From Clostridia bacterium (lineage in GTDB: Bacteria; Bacillota; Clostridia; Oscillospirales; CAG-272), in the NCBI GenBank assembly GCA_017466375.1, contig JAFTUH010000013.1:1-44616 (forward strand): a DNA stretch of 44,616 bases, read 5' to 3'. Within the stretch, counting starts at the first letter, position 1, and the number at the start of each line of letters is the position of its first letter. This document shows, in pieces, positions 34,246 through 44,511 of the stretch. The translations under genes and the position numbers were made by a program. Below the pieces are notes generated by a model. That model did not search any database, was not told the DNA's origin, and saw only the letters and a list, made by a program, of their open reading frames with translations.

Positions 34246-34983
34246 ATGGAGCCGCATATTTCAGTTTGTATTCCCATGTATAACGAGGCGGAAATCTGTG
34301 CCGATACGGCGCGGACACTGCACCGTGCCATGGAATCGTTCCGCGAAAAATACGGTTGGTCATACGAGGTGATCTTCTCCGATGACGGAAGCCGGGACGG
34401 CTGTGCCGATATTGTGCGCAAGGTCGCCGAGGACGAGCATCTCGCCGGCGTACGCGTCGTCGGATACGGTGAGAATCGCGGCAAGGGAGCCGCCGTGCGT
34501 GAGGCGGTTTTGGCTTCAAAGGGTGAGATCGTTTTGTACACGGACTGCGATCTTGCATACGGTACGGATGTGATCGCCGATGCGGTCAGCAGATATGCGG
34601 ATGGTGTGGACGCCGTGATCGGCAGTCGGAATCTGACGGAGGACGGCTATGCGGGATACACGTTCATGCGCAAGCTGGCATCAAAAATGTATATCAAGGT
34701 GCTTTGTCTGGCGGCAGGCTTCAAGCTGTCCGACTCGCAGTGCGGATGCAAATCGTTCCGCGGCGAGATGGCACGGAAGATTTTTGCAAAATGCGAGACG
34801 AATGGCTTCGCGTTCGATTTTGAGGTGCTTCTTCTTGCCGGTAAGATTCATGCGAATATTGCGGAGATGCCTGTGAAGATCATCAATCACCGTGAATCAA
34901 CGGTGCACGTCGTGCGCGACAGCGTGAAGATGCTCAGAGATTTGGCAAAGATCAAAAAGAGAGTCAAAAAAGTTGAGTTCTGA
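34246..34983 (+). CDS. family 2 glycosyltransferase (dolichyl-phosphate-glucose synthase-like)
   Basis: A 245-residue cytosolic GT-A fold enzyme. HISVCIPMYNEAEICADTAR opens the fold, VIFSDDGSRDGC is the first Asp motif, YTDCDLAYG is the DxD-type metal site, and DSQCGCKSFRGEMARKIF is characteristic of the Alg5/DPM1-like branch that charges polyprenyl phosphate. The C-terminus lacks membrane helices. The ATG at 34246 follows AAAGGA at 9 nt; a TTG 6 nt earlier would be too close. It could supply a lipid-linked sugar for wall or surface glycans. A terminator follows. Confidence 0.85.
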   Translation: MEPHISVCIPMYNEAEICADTARTLHRAMESFREKYGWSYEVIFSDDGSRDGCADIVRKVAEDEHLAGVRVVGYGENRGKGAAVREAVLASKGEIVLYTDCDLAYGTDVIADAVSRYADGVDAVIGSRNLTEDGYAGYTFMRKLASKMYIKVLCLAAGFKLSDSQCGCKSFRGEMARKIFAKCETNGFAFDFEVLLLAGKIHANIAEMPVKIINHRESTVHVVRDSVKMLRDLAKIKKRVKKVEF

Positions 34984-34989
34984 AAATAA

Positions 34990-35024
34990 AAAACAGCCCA
35001 TGCAGATGCACGGGCTGTTTTCTC
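34990..35024. terminator. bidirectional terminator between the GT2 gene and rpsR
   Basis: AAAACAGCCC / GGGCTGTTTT, a 10-bp stem with a 12-nt loop, between two convergent genes, with T-runs on both strands. Confidence 0.85.
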
Positions 35025-35031
35025 ATTGGAA

Positions 35032-35349
35032 TCAGTCGCCGATGTAGGGCATGAGCGCAACGTGGCGCGCACGCTTGATGGCGATGGTCAGCTGACGCTG
35101 ATGCTTTGCGCAAGCACCGGAGATACGGCGGGGAAGAATCTTCGCTCTCTCGGAGACGAACTTCTTCAGACGGTTCGTATCCTTGTAATCGATGTCATCG
35201 ATCTTGTCAGCGCAGAACGCGCAGACTTTCTTTCTTCTGCGGTTCATCGGACGTGCGGGACGCTGTGCAGCGTCTGCAGCCGGTCTGGTTTCAGTAGCCT
35301 CTGCTGCAACTTCCTCAGCTGCAACGGCTTCGTTTCTTTCCATATCCAT
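35032..35349 (-). CDS. rpsR: 30S ribosomal protein S18 with long acidic N-terminus
   Basis: S18 pairs with S6 on the platform. The 105-residue product has the canonical core [20 protein letters not shown] to [20 protein letters not shown] (C-x2-C ... C zinc-like site). About 34 N-terminal residues, rich in Glu and Ala, precede the core and are absent from most S18 (about 75-80 residues). The start was chosen for AGGAGG ten nt upstream. Third gene of rpsF-ssb-rpsR. Confidence 0.95.
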   Translation of the reverse strand: MDMERNEAVAAEEVAAEATETRPAADAAQRPARPMNRRRKKVCAFCADKIDDIDYKDTNRLKKFVSERAKILPRRISGACAKHQRQLTIAIKRARHVALMPYIGD

Positions 35350-35391
35350 GCTTATGAGACCTCCTGTTAAAATTCAGTGTGCTGCCAACAG

Positions 35392-35853
35392 TCAGAAGGG
35401 CAGCTCTTCGTCTACTTCCTCGAACTTTGCGGGAGCCGCCTGTGCGGATGCAAAGGACGGTGCGCCGTAGTTATCGGGAATGTAAGCGGTGCCGGACTGC
35501 GCGCCGGCGGGACTCTCGGATTTCGCATCGACGAAAAATGCTTCGTCAGCTACGACTTCGGTGGCATAACGCTTCTGTCCCTGCTGGTCAGTCCAGGAGC
35601 GCGTCTGGATGGATCCGACGACGCAGATGGAGCTTGCCTTGCGGAAATAGCGCGTGATGAACTCCGCGGTCGATCTCCACGCAGTGACGTTGATGAAGTC
35701 AGCCTGCGCTTCCTCGCCGTTCTTCGGGCGGTACGCACGGTTAACAGCGATTGAGAACGAGGTAACGGATACACCGGAGGGCGTGGTCTTCAGCTCGGGA
35801 TCCGCCGTGAGACGGCCGCCGAGAATGACCTTGTTGAAGTTGAAGTTAGCCAT
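35392..35853 (-). CDS. ssb: single-stranded DNA-binding protein
   Basis: SSB coats single-stranded DNA and recruits repair partners. The 153 residues start with an OB-fold (FNKVILGGRLTADPELKTTP), followed by a Gly/Ala/Ser-rich linker and the acidic tip DEELPF that binds RecO, PriA and others. It lies 3 bp after rpsF and 42 bp before rpsR, the conserved rpsF-ssb-rpsR cluster. Confidence 0.97.
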   Translation of the reverse strand: MANFNFNKVILGGRLTADPELKTTPSGVSVTSFSIAVNRAYRPKNGEEAQADFINVTAWRSTAEFITRYFRKASSICVVGSIQTRSWTDQQGQKRYATEVVADEAFFVDAKSESPAGAQSGTAYIPDNYGAPSFASAQAAPAKFEEVDEELPF

Positions 35854-35856
35854 GGC

Positions 35857-36168
35857 TTATGCCTCAGCCTTCTTTGCATCTTCGTGGCGGATGACGAGCG
35901 AGCGCATGATGCCGTCGGTGATACCGAAGACACGCTCAAGCTCAGCCGGGAATTCGCCCTTTGCCTCGAAGTTGACGAGAACGTAGTAGCCGTCTTCTTT
36001 GTCATCGATCGGGTATGCAAGGCGACGCTTGCCCCACTCGTTGACCTCGGAAGACTTGCTGTTCTCGGCGATGAGAGTCGTGAACTTCTCAACGAGCGCC
36101 TTGACTGCATCTTCTGCAAGCGTGGCGTCAACGATGAACAGGACCTCATACGAGTTGAACTTTTCCAT
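35857..36168 (-). CDS. rpsF: 30S ribosomal protein S6
   Basis: A 103-residue S6 with the ferredoxin-like start NSYEVLFIVDATLAEDAVKA, WGKRRLAYPIDDKEDGYYVL and the end ITDGIMRSLVIRHED. It heads the rpsF-ssb-rpsR operon, preceded by GGGAGGTG. Confidence 0.97.
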   Translation of the reverse strand: MEKFNSYEVLFIVDATLAEDAVKALVEKFTTLIAENSKSSEVNEWGKRRLAYPIDDKEDGYYVLVNFEAKGEFPAELERVFGITDGIMRSLVIRHEDAKKAEA

Positions 36169-36175
36169 GATTTAC

Positions 36176-36258
36176 ACCTCCCTATGGACTTCAGACCGCT
36201 GATGTAAGATTTTCAGCGGCAGAGAGACGGACGCCGAAAGGAGTCCGTTCAGACAAGT
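36176..36258 (-). promoter_or_regulatory. candidate S6:S18-type leader of rpsF
   Basis: The minus-strand leader, about 90 nt, folds into CGGAC-loop-GTCCG and CCGCTGA-aaatcttaca-TCAGCGG before the ribosome site. The known rpsF leader motif is bound by the S6:S18 complex through a CCG-containing bulge that mimics rRNA; whether that exact motif is present cannot be decided here. Confidence 0.4.
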
Positions 36259-36287
36259 ATTATACCACGCTTTTCCTTCCGTGTCAA
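36259..36287 (-). promoter_or_regulatory. consensus promoter of rpsF-ssb-rpsR
   Basis: Minus strand TTGACA, 17 nt, TATAAT: perfect sigma-A consensus. Confidence 0.88.
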
Positions 36288-36323
36288 GAGATTTTCAGTA
36301 TAAATCACCGATATAATAGAAGA

Positions 36324-36351
36324 AAAAAGGCGCGGTGCACGCTCTTTTTTT
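36324..36351. terminator. orphan hairpin between the divergent rpsF and gap promoters
   Basis: AAAAAAG-gcg-loop-cgc-t-CTTTTTTT resembles a terminator but ends no gene on either strand. It may insulate the divergent promoters. Confidence 0.4.
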
Positions 36352-36390
36352 GTGAAAATGTTAAAAATATGATAATTTTGAAAAAAAGGC

Positions 36391-36419
36391 TTGTATATTC
36401 CACGGTTTTGATATAAAAT
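36391..36419 (+). promoter_or_regulatory. probable promoter of gap
   Basis: TTGTAT, a 17-nt spacer and TAAAAT, in an A+T-rich stretch 77 bp before the gap ATG. A second TATAAT lies at 36421-36426. Confidence 0.5.
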
Positions 36420-36495
36420 ATATAATCGGAAACGTGTGAATCGCTTCCTTACGTTGTTCCCAATAAAAAATCATATATTTTTGGAGGATTTTATC

Positions 36496-37512
36496 ATGTC
36501 TGTTAAAGTTGCTATTAACGGCTTCGGTCGTATCGGCCGTCTGGCTTTCCGTCAGATGTTCGGTGCAGAGGGTTACGAAGTAGTTGCTATCAACGACCTC
36601 ACCAGCCCCAAGATGCTCGCTCACCTGCTCAAGTACGACACCGCACAGGGTCGCTACGAGCACGACGTTACCGCTGACGATGAGGCAGGTACCATCACCG
36701 TTGACGGCAAGACGCTCAAGATCTACGCTGAGAAGGACGCCAACAACTGCCCGTGGGGTGAGCTCGGCGTTGACGTAGTTCTCGAGTGCACCGGCTTCTA
36801 CACCTCTAAGGACAAGTCCATGGCACACATCAACGCAGGTGCGAAGAAGGTTGTTATCTCCGCTCCCGCAGGCAACGATCTGAAGACCATCGTTTACAAT
36901 GTAAACCACAATACCCTTACCAAGGATGACCAGATCATCTCCGCTGCATCCTGCACCACGAACTGCCTTGCTCCCATGGCTAAGGCTCTGAACGATGCAT
37001 ACGCTATCCAGTCCGGTATCATGACCACCGTACATGCATACACCGGTGACCAGATGATCCTTGACGGTCCCCACAGAAAGGGTGACCTCCGCCGCGCTCG
37101 CGCAGGTGCTCAGAACATCGTTCCGAACTCCACCGGCGCTGCAAAGGCTATCGGCCTCGTTATTCCGGAGCTGAACGGCAAGCTCATCGGCGCAGCACAG
37201 CGCGTTCCCACCTGCACCGGCTCCACCACGATCCTGATCGCAGTTGTTAAGGGCAAGGACGTTACCAAGGAGAGCATCAACGCCGCTATGAAGGCTGCTG
37301 CTACCGAGTCCTTCGGCTACAACACCGACGAGATCGTTTCCTCCGACGTTATCGGTATCCGTTACGGTTCTCTGTTCGATGCTACTCAGACGATGGTTGC
37401 AAAGATCGACGACGACACCTATCAGGTACAGGTTGTTTCCTGGTACGACAACGAGAACTCCTACACCTCTCAGATGGTTCGTACGATCAAGTACTTCGCA
37501 GAGCTCAACTAA
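36496..37512 (+). CDS. gap: glyceraldehyde-3-phosphate dehydrogenase, type I
   Basis: The glycolytic NAD-dependent enzyme that makes 1,3-bisphosphoglycerate. The 338-residue protein starts [19 protein letters not shown] and has the catalytic [10 protein letters not shown] with Cys153 and the C-terminal [21 protein letters not shown] after the first strand favours NAD. The ATG at 36496 follows TTGGAGGA; an upstream in-frame ATG at 36436 lies in the promoter region. Codon choice is strongly biased, as expected of a highly expressed gene. pgk and tpi do not follow; the gene ends at a terminator. Confidence 0.98.
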   Translation: MSVKVAINGFGRIGRLAFRQMFGAEGYEVVAINDLTSPKMLAHLLKYDTAQGRYEHDVTADDEAGTITVDGKTLKIYAEKDANNCPWGELGVDVVLECTGFYTSKDKSMAHINAGAKKVVISAPAGNDLKTIVYNVNHNTLTKDDQIISAASCTTNCLAPMAKALNDAYAIQSGIMTTVHAYTGDQMILDGPHRKGDLRRARAGAQNIVPNSTGAAKAIGLVIPELNGKLIGAAQRVPTCTGSTTILIAVVKGKDVTKESINAAMKAAATESFGYNTDEIVSSDVIGIRYGSLFDATQTMVAKIDDDTYQVQVVSWYDNENSYTSQMVRTIKYFAELN

Positions 37513-37523
37513 TCCGATCGCAC

Positions 37524-37557
37524 AGACAGGCGGGGAGCAATCCCCGTCTGTTTTTTT
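37524..37557 (+). terminator. terminator of gap
   Basis: A stem CAGGCGGGGA / TCCCCGTCTG (one wobble) with a GCAA loop, followed by seven T residues. Confidence 0.88.
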
Positions 37558-37590
37558 GCGCAAAAAATGCAAAAACTCCGTTTTGCCCCC

Positions 37591-37619
37591 TTGATTTCCC
37601 ACGGGGGAGAGAGTATAAT
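37591..37619 (+). promoter_or_regulatory. promoter of the sorting-signal protein gene
   Basis: TTGATT, 17 nt, TATAAT, 42 bp before the ATG. Confidence 0.75.
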
Positions 37620-37661
37620 ATAATTAGGATGGATTCATGCTTTGGCGAACGGAGGGATGGT

Positions 37662-38474
37662 ATGCGGAAAAGGATACTTTGCGCGGTACTGTTACTCTGC
37701 TTTTTTTGTGCGCTGATTCCGGCTGCCGCATCTGCCGATTTTGCAAACGGCGAGGTCATCTTTGCCCAGCGGTACGCCGATTTCGACGATCCCCGGGAGA
37801 CCGGTATCCGCATCGGAACGGGCGGGGCAGTTCCTGCCGTATCGCTGCAGAACGGTGCTTTGCACATCGATGTCACCGATGATCGGAAGGCGTACGTTCT
37901 TCTGCCCGACGTGCCCGGTGGCGCGGCGTGGAGTGATACATATATTGTGGAGTTTACGTTCCGCTTTACGGAGATTGCCGAAGCGAACGGCTATTTCGGC
38001 TTTCTGATGAATGCGGCGGGCGAGGAACCGCTGAACCGCAAGGAACTGATCCTGCGCGCAAACGGTACCTGTGACGGTATCGGTACGTTCGGAGACGATC
38101 TTGCCGGCGCTGTTGCCGCAGGGGAGACGGTGTTTGTTACTGTACCCGTTCAACACGGCATGATGTACGAGGTCCGGGTTTCGTGCGGTGCGTTTTCCGA
38201 AACCCTGTCTCTTCCGTCGCTTACTAAGCTCGGGGAGGGACGGCGCGGATTTGTGCTTCGTAACGCTTCTGCGGCGGTCGAATCGGTGACGGTAACAAAC
38301 GGCGCGGATTTTGAAGAAAAAATCGGGCAGTACGCGTCGTCGTCGTACAGACCGCCTGCCGGTGATCTTGTCGATCTGCCTTCTCCGTCTACGAACGATT
38401 ACGCATTTCTTGCGTTGGCACTCGCACTTGGCGCTGCGTATGCGGCGCGCTGTGTGTATCGCCGCCGTGCATAA
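37662..38474 (+). CDS. secreted protein with C-terminal sortase-type sorting signal
   Basis: A 270-residue exported protein of unknown role. It has a signal peptide (RKRILCAVLLLCFFCALIPA), a beta-rich domain of ~200 residues (for example TYIVEFTFRFTEIAEANGYF) that suggests a concanavalin-like jelly-roll, and a C-terminus with SPSTND (residues 241-246), a ~20-residue hydrophobic stretch and RRRA. That order of motif, membrane segment and basic tail is a cell-wall sorting signal. SPxTx-type motifs are recognised by class B sortases such as C. difficile SrtB, so the srtB product at 32298 is the likely partner. The ATG at 37662 follows GGAGGG. Confidence 0.75.
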   Translation: MRKRILCAVLLLCFFCALIPAAASADFANGEVIFAQRYADFDDPRETGIRIGTGGAVPAVSLQNGALHIDVTDDRKAYVLLPDVPGGAAWSDTYIVEFTFRFTEIAEANGYFGFLMNAAGEEPLNRKELILRANGTCDGIGTFGDDLAGAVAAGETVFVTVPVQHGMMYEVRVSCGAFSETLSLPSLTKLGEGRRGFVLRNASAAVESVTVTNGADFEEKIGQYASSSYRPPAGDLVDLPSPSTNDYAFLALALALGAAYAARCVYRRRA

Positions 38475-38512
38475 ATTGCCGATCTCGGTGGAAAAATGGA
38501 ATACAGACGTCT

Positions 38513-38548
38513 CGGGACTGCGTTTTTTTGCGCAGTCCCGTCCTTTTA
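38513..38548 (+). terminator. terminator of the sorting-signal protein gene
   Basis: CGGGACTGCG / CGCAGTCCCG, a perfect 10-bp stem with an 8-nt loop, followed by TCCTTTT. Confidence 0.8.
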
Positions 38549-38603
38549 GTGATAAAAAATCGGCTCGTTCACAAAATGTTAACGGAATATATTTATATTC
38601 GTG

Positions 38604-38632
38604 TTGAATTTAGGGGCGTAAAATGGTAAATT
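38604..38632 (+). promoter_or_regulatory. promoter of the heat-shock operon
   Basis: TTGAAT, a 17-nt spacer and TAAATT, with the CIRCE operator 13 bp downstream. Confidence 0.55.
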
Positions 38633-38644
38633 GTTAGTCGGAAG

Positions 38645-38671
38645 TTAGCACTTTAGCGTTTTGAGTGCTAA
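38645..38671 (+). promoter_or_regulatory. CIRCE operator (HrcA-binding site)
   Basis: TTAGCACTT - 9 nt - GAGTGCTAA matches the CIRCE consensus TTAGCACTC-N9-GAGTGCTAA with a single mismatch in the left arm. HrcA binds it to repress the hrcA operon, so the chaperone genes here are under HrcA autoregulation. Confidence 0.95.
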
Positions 38672-38707
38672 AACCGGACAGTGATCGAAAGGAGGCGTGC
38701 CACCCGA

Positions 38708-39784
38708 ATGACGGAAAAAGGACTGAGCGAAAGAAAGAAACTGATTCTGAAAGCGGTAATTGAGTCTCATATCGAGATGGGAGAGCCGGTCGGCAGTAAA
38801 TATCTGACGCAGTATAAGCAGATCGCGTATTCGTCTGCTACGATCCGCAACGAAATGGCAGAGTTGGAGGAGATGGGCTATCTTGTGCAGCCGCATACAT
38901 CGGCAGGACGGATTCCCTCCGAGGCGGGCTACCGCTTCTACGTCGATTCTCTCATTGAACGGTACGATATGACCACTCGCGAGGTCGCTGAATTGAAAAG
39001 TGCTCTCCGCTCCCGACAGGCGGAGCTGGACGGCATCCTCGATGAGGCGATGCGGCTTGCGTCTTCCATGACGAATTACACTGCGCTGGCACTGCGTTCC
39101 CGCCATCATACGAGCGTTGTCAACCGCTTTGAGGTGATCCGCGTGACGGACCGCAAGCTGGTGCTCGTGATGGTTATGTCCTCGGGCGCGGTCAAGAGTA
39201 AGAACATTCTCTCCGAGCTGCCGCTGTCCGATGCTGCCGCGACACTGCTCTCTCAGACGCTCAACGAATATCTCACGTCCGTTACGGCGGATGAGATCAC
39301 GCTGCCGCTTCTGATGGAGATGGAGCGCCGCATGGGTGCGTATGCGTATCTCGTCAGTCCGGTGTCGAAGGGCGTGTACGAAACGCTCACATCCTTCTCC
39401 GGCGGGGAGCTGAAGTTTGACGGTATCAACCGACTGCTCTCATATCCCGAGTATTACGACTTCGACAGGCTGAAGCAGATGCTCCAGATGTTCGAGCAGA
39501 AGGATGATCTGATGCGGCTTATCTCCGAGGAGACACGTGCGGTCGAGCAGTCCGGGGAGGACAGCAAGGTGCAGGTCTATATCGGACACGAGAATCTCGT
39601 GAACATCATGGACAATTCCACCTTGATTCTCAAGACGATCAAAAGCGGCGGTCAGACAATCGGCACGATCGGCATCATAGGACCTACGCGTATGGATTAT
39701 TCCCGCGTTATCTCCATGATCGATCAGCTGACTGCCAATATCAGCGACGCCCTTGCCGGGGCGGATGAAGAAAATCCCGGGTAG
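38708..39784 (+). CDS. hrcA: heat-inducible transcription repressor HrcA
   Basis: HrcA represses class I heat-shock genes through CIRCE and needs GroE for activity. The 358-residue protein has an N-terminal winged helix (SERKKLILKAVIESHIEMGE, YSSATIRNEMAELEEMGYL) and the GAF-like dimerisation domain, with the signature GIIGPTRMDYSRVISMIDQL at the end. The ATG at 38708 follows AAAGGAGG at 12 nt. The stop is TAG. It heads the operon hrcA-grpE-dnaK-dnaJ-prmA and overlaps no other gene. Confidence 0.97.
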   Translation: MTEKGLSERKKLILKAVIESHIEMGEPVGSKYLTQYKQIAYSSATIRNEMAELEEMGYLVQPHTSAGRIPSEAGYRFYVDSLIERYDMTTREVAELKSALRSRQAELDGILDEAMRLASSMTNYTALALRSRHHTSVVNRFEVIRVTDRKLVLVMVMSSGAVKSKNILSELPLSDAAATLLSQTLNEYLTSVTADEITLPLLMEMERRMGAYAYLVSPVSKGVYETLTSFSGGELKFDGINRLLSYPEYYDFDRLKQMLQMFEQKDDLMRLISEETRAVEQSGEDSKVQVYIGHENLVNIMDNSTLILKTIKSGGQTIGTIGIIGPTRMDYSRVISMIDQLTANISDALAGADEENPG

Positions 39785-39795
39785 GAGGTATAAAT

Positions 39796-40389
39796 ATGAG
39801 TGAAGAGATAAAGAAGGACGCACCGGAGGATCCGGTCGTGTCGCAGGCAGGCAGTGAGGCGGATGCGAAAACCGATACTGCGGCAGGCAAAAAGGATAAG
39901 GATACAAAGGATGTAAAAAAACTCCGTGCACTGATCGCGGAGATGGAAAAGAAAATCGAAGCGTGTGAGACAGAGTGCGCTGATACGAAGGATAAATACC
40001 TCCGCACACTTGCTGAGTACGATAACTTCCGCAAACGCAGTGCGAAAGAGCGCGAGGGGATCTACGCTGACGCGACTGCCGACAGCGTGAAGGGACTGCT
40101 CCCGCTTCTGGATAATCTGAAGCAGGCACAGCAGTACGCCGACGGAGATCCCGCAAAGGTTGCCGAGGGTGTGAAGATGATCCTCTCCTCTGTGCCCGAT
40201 ATTCTCGGGAAGATGGGCGTCACCGAATTCGGTCAGCCCGGCGAGACATTCGATCCCGCGATCCACAACGCAGTCATGCACGTGGAGGACGACGAACACG
40301 GCGAGGGAGAGATCCTCGAGGTTTTCCAGTCGGGCTACCGCATGGGAGACAAAATTATCCGCTACGCCATGGTGCGCGTGGCAAACTGA
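39796..40389 (+). CDS. grpE: nucleotide exchange factor GrpE
   Basis: GrpE releases ADP from DnaK. The 197-residue protein has an acidic/Lys-rich N-terminal tail, a long coiled-coil (about residues 38-100, with YLRTLAEYDNFRKRSAKERE) and the beta domain (VTEFGQPGETFDPAIHNAVM to GYRMGDKIIRYAMVRVAN), which is the family signature. TAGGAGG precedes the ATG. It lies between hrcA and dnaK. Confidence 0.97.
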   Translation: MSEEIKKDAPEDPVVSQAGSEADAKTDTAAGKKDKDTKDVKKLRALIAEMEKKIEACETECADTKDKYLRTLAEYDNFRKRSAKEREGIYADATADSVKGLLPLLDNLKQAQQYADGDPAKVAEGVKMILSSVPDILGKMGVTEFGQPGETFDPAIHNAVMHVEDDEHGEGEILEVFQSGYRMGDKIIRYAMVRVAN

Positions 40390-40429
40390 GTAAGCCAAAC
40401 AATCTATTATATATATTTGGAGGATTTGA

Positions 40430-42277
<1,848 letters not shown>

Positions 42278-42284
42278 TAATCAG

Positions 42285-42325
42285 CCAAACGGCGCGAGGG
42301 GAGTTTCAGCTTCCCTCGCATTTGG
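42285..42325 (+). promoter_or_regulatory. stem-loop between dnaK and dnaJ
   Basis: GCGAGGGGAG / CTTCCCTCGC with outer CCAAA / TTTGG arms and a 6-nt loop, in the 92-bp gap. No long U-tract follows, so it is more likely an attenuator or processing site that sets DnaK above DnaJ than a full stop. Confidence 0.6.
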
Positions 42326-42369
42326 CGTTATACTATTTCTCTCCGCACGGCGGAGAAAGGTGAGTGACA

Positions 42370-43500
42370 ATGGCAGAAGCAAAGCGTGACTATTACGAGG
42401 CACTCGGCGTTGACAGATCGGCGGACGAGGCTGCCATCAAAAAAGCATACCGCACTCTGGCGAAAAAGTATCATCCGGACATCAATCCGGGAGACGCGGA
42501 GGCGGAAAAGAAATTCAAAGAAGTGAATGAGGCATATGCCGTGCTTTCCGATCCCGAAAAGAAGGCGAAGTATGACCAGTTCGGTCATGCCGCGTTTGAG
42601 GCGGGCGGCGGCGGAGGCGGCTTTGGCGGTTTCGGCGATTTCGGATTCGATATGTCGGATATCTTTTCCAGCTTCTTCGGCGGAGGATTCGGCGGCGGTG
42701 GATCTGCGCGACGCGGTCCTGTTCGCGGAGACGATATCAACGTGCGCCTGACGCTTTCCTTTGAGGAGGCGGTCTTCGGCGTGAAGAAGGAGATCTCCTA
42801 CCAGAGAGTGCAGAAGTGTTCGGACTGTGCCGGATCAGGCGCGGAGAAGGGCACTTCCCCCAAAACGTGCACGACTTGCGGCGGCTCCGGACGCGTGCGT
42901 GTTCAGCAGCGGACGCCGCTCGGGATGATGCAGACGCAAAAGGCGTGCGACGCGTGCGGCGGTAAGGGTAAGATCATCGAAAAACCGTGCCAGTCGTGCC
43001 GCGGTAACGGATACGTCCGTGCGACGAAAAAGTTGGACGTCTCTATCCCGGCAGGTATTGATGACGGCGAAAGAATCGTTCTGCGCGGGCAGGGAAGCGA
43101 CGGACGTGACGGCGGTCCTGCGGGAGATTTGTACATTTATGTCAGCGTGCGTCCGCATGCCGTGTTTGAGAGAGAGGGTACGGATATTTACTGTGAAATC
43201 CCGATCTCCTTTACGGAGGCGGCGCTTGGCGCGGAGATTGATATCCCGACGCTGGAGGGAACGGAAAAATACTCGATCCCCGAGGGCACGCAGACCGGCA
43301 CGACGTTCACGCTTCGTCAGAAGGGTGTTCCTGTTGTGAATTCGAAAACGGCACGAGGATCGCTGCATATCACCGTGACGGTCGAGGTGCCGAAAAACCT
43401 CAGCGGTGAGCAGAAGGATCTCCTCAGAAAATTCGCGGAGAGCCGCGGTGAATCGAACACAAAGGGACGCGAGAAGTTCTTCAAGCGTTTCTTCAAATGA
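42370..43500 (+). CDS. dnaJ: molecular chaperone DnaJ (Hsp40)
   Basis: DnaJ delivers substrates to DnaK and stimulates its ATPase. The 376-residue protein has the J domain ([20 protein letters not shown], with HPD in YHPDINPGD), a Gly/Phe-rich region, the zinc domain with four CxxCxGxG repeats ([32 protein letters not shown]) and the C-terminal beta domains. ATG 42370 follows GGAGAAAGG at 9 nt; a GTG 6 nt upstream is too close. The stop overlaps the region of the prmA start. Confidence 0.97.
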   Translation: MAEAKRDYYEALGVDRSADEAAIKKAYRTLAKKYHPDINPGDAEAEKKFKEVNEAYAVLSDPEKKAKYDQFGHAAFEAGGGGGGFGGFGDFGFDMSDIFSSFFGGGFGGGGSARRGPVRGDDINVRLTLSFEEAVFGVKKEISYQRVQKCSDCAGSGAEKGTSPKTCTTCGGSGRVRVQQRTPLGMMQTQKACDACGGKGKIIEKPCQSCRGNGYVRATKKLDVSIPAGIDDGERIVLRGQGSDGRDGGPAGDLYIYVSVRPHAVFEREGTDIYCEIPISFTEAALGAEIDIPTLEGTEKYSIPEGTQTGTTFTLRQKGVPVVNSKTARGSLHITVTVEVPKNLSGEQKDLLRKFAESRGESNTKGREKFFKRFFK

Positions 43501-43511
43501 TCGGAGGGCGT

Positions 43512-44459
43512 ATGGAATACGGTATGATTGAAAATTACGACGATAAAAGCTGGATCTGCATCCGTGCGTCGGCGGACAGAGAGCATCTCGATATTCTCTC
43601 AGCCGTCATGAGCATGGTCGATAACGCTCTTATGATCGAGGATTTCTCTGACGTGGAGAAGGAACTTGACGGCGTGTACGGCGATCTGATTGATGAGGAG
43701 CTGCTCGCGAAGGATCGCACGAAAGCGGCGGTGTCCGTGTTCGTTCCCGAGGAGAAGAATCCCCGCGAGGCGGAGTTTTTCGTCCGCGCGCGTCTTGCCG
43801 AGTGCGGCATCGATGCCGAGATCACCTACTCCGGCGTGTCCGAGGAGGACTGGGCGGATTCGTGGAAGAAATACTATAAGCCGATCAAGACGGGCAAGCG
43901 GCTCGTGATCGTGCCTGTGTGGGAAACGTATGAGCCTACACCGGAGGAGGTCACGGTGCTGATGGATCCCGGTATGGCGTTCGGTACGGGAACGCACGAA
44001 ACGACACGTCTCTGTGCGACGCTGCTTGAATCGTACGTGAAGGACGGGTGCACCGTGCTTGACGTCGGCTGCGGCAGTGGTATCCTCGCGATCAGTGCGT
44101 GCAAGCTCGGCGCGGCAGAAGCGTATGCGTGCGATATCGATCCCGTGGCGGTACGGATCGCGAAAGAAAACTGTGCACTGAATCACACCGATACGGTGAC
44201 GTGCGCGGTGTCCGATCTTCTGTAGGATGTGCCGGCGAAAACGTACGACGTGTGCGTGGCGAATATCGTCGCGGATGTCATCATCCGTATGGCGCCCGAT
44301 ATCGGCGCGTTCATGAAGGACGGCGGTGTGCTGATCGTTTCCGGCATCATTGAGGAGCGTGCAGAGGAGGTCCTCTCCGTGCTCAGAGAGAACGGACTTT
44401 CTGTGATCGACAGCCGCCGTGAAAACGGTTGGTATGCCGGTGTGGTCAAAAAATCGTAA
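43512..44459 (+). pseudogene. prmA: ribosomal protein L11 methyltransferase, interrupted by an in-frame TAG
   Basis: PrmA trimethylates L11 at several sites using SAM. Reading through the TAG at 44223-44225 gives 315 codons, the normal length for the family. Before the TAG are the N-terminal L11-binding domain (MIENYDDKSWICIRASADRE) and the SAM motif VLDVGCGSGILAISACKLGA; after it, in the same frame, come VCVANIVADVIIRMAPDIGA, GGVLIVSGIIEERAEEV and ENGWYAGVV. The stop replaces codon 238 and leaves a 237-residue product lacking the N-x-x-ADVI catalytic loop. The start at 43512 follows CGGAGGG. TAG is a genuine stop elsewhere in the window, so this is a nonsense mutation, a sequence error or a recoded site. 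It is the last gene of the heat-shock operon. Confidence 0.85.
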
Positions 44460-44463
44460 TAGG

Positions 44464-44500
44464 AAGCGGTCGTGCGGCGAATGCTGTACGACCGCTTTTT
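44464..44500 (+). terminator. terminator of the heat-shock operon
   Basis: AAGCGGTCGT / ACGACCGCTT, a perfect 10-bp stem with a 14-nt loop, followed by TTT. It lies 5 bp after the prmA stop. Confidence 0.85.
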
Positions 44501-44511
44501 GAGGGTGTAAT

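Noticed and set aside
36290-36352. Small RNA gene made from a TATAAT at 36312 and the orphan hairpin
   Set aside because: The -10 would sit only a few bases before the hairpin, so there is no room for a transcript, and no -35 box was found.
36361-37602. 413-codon frame antisense to gap
   Set aside because: Covers the gap promoter and terminator and has no motifs; the highly biased codons of gap leave few antisense stops.
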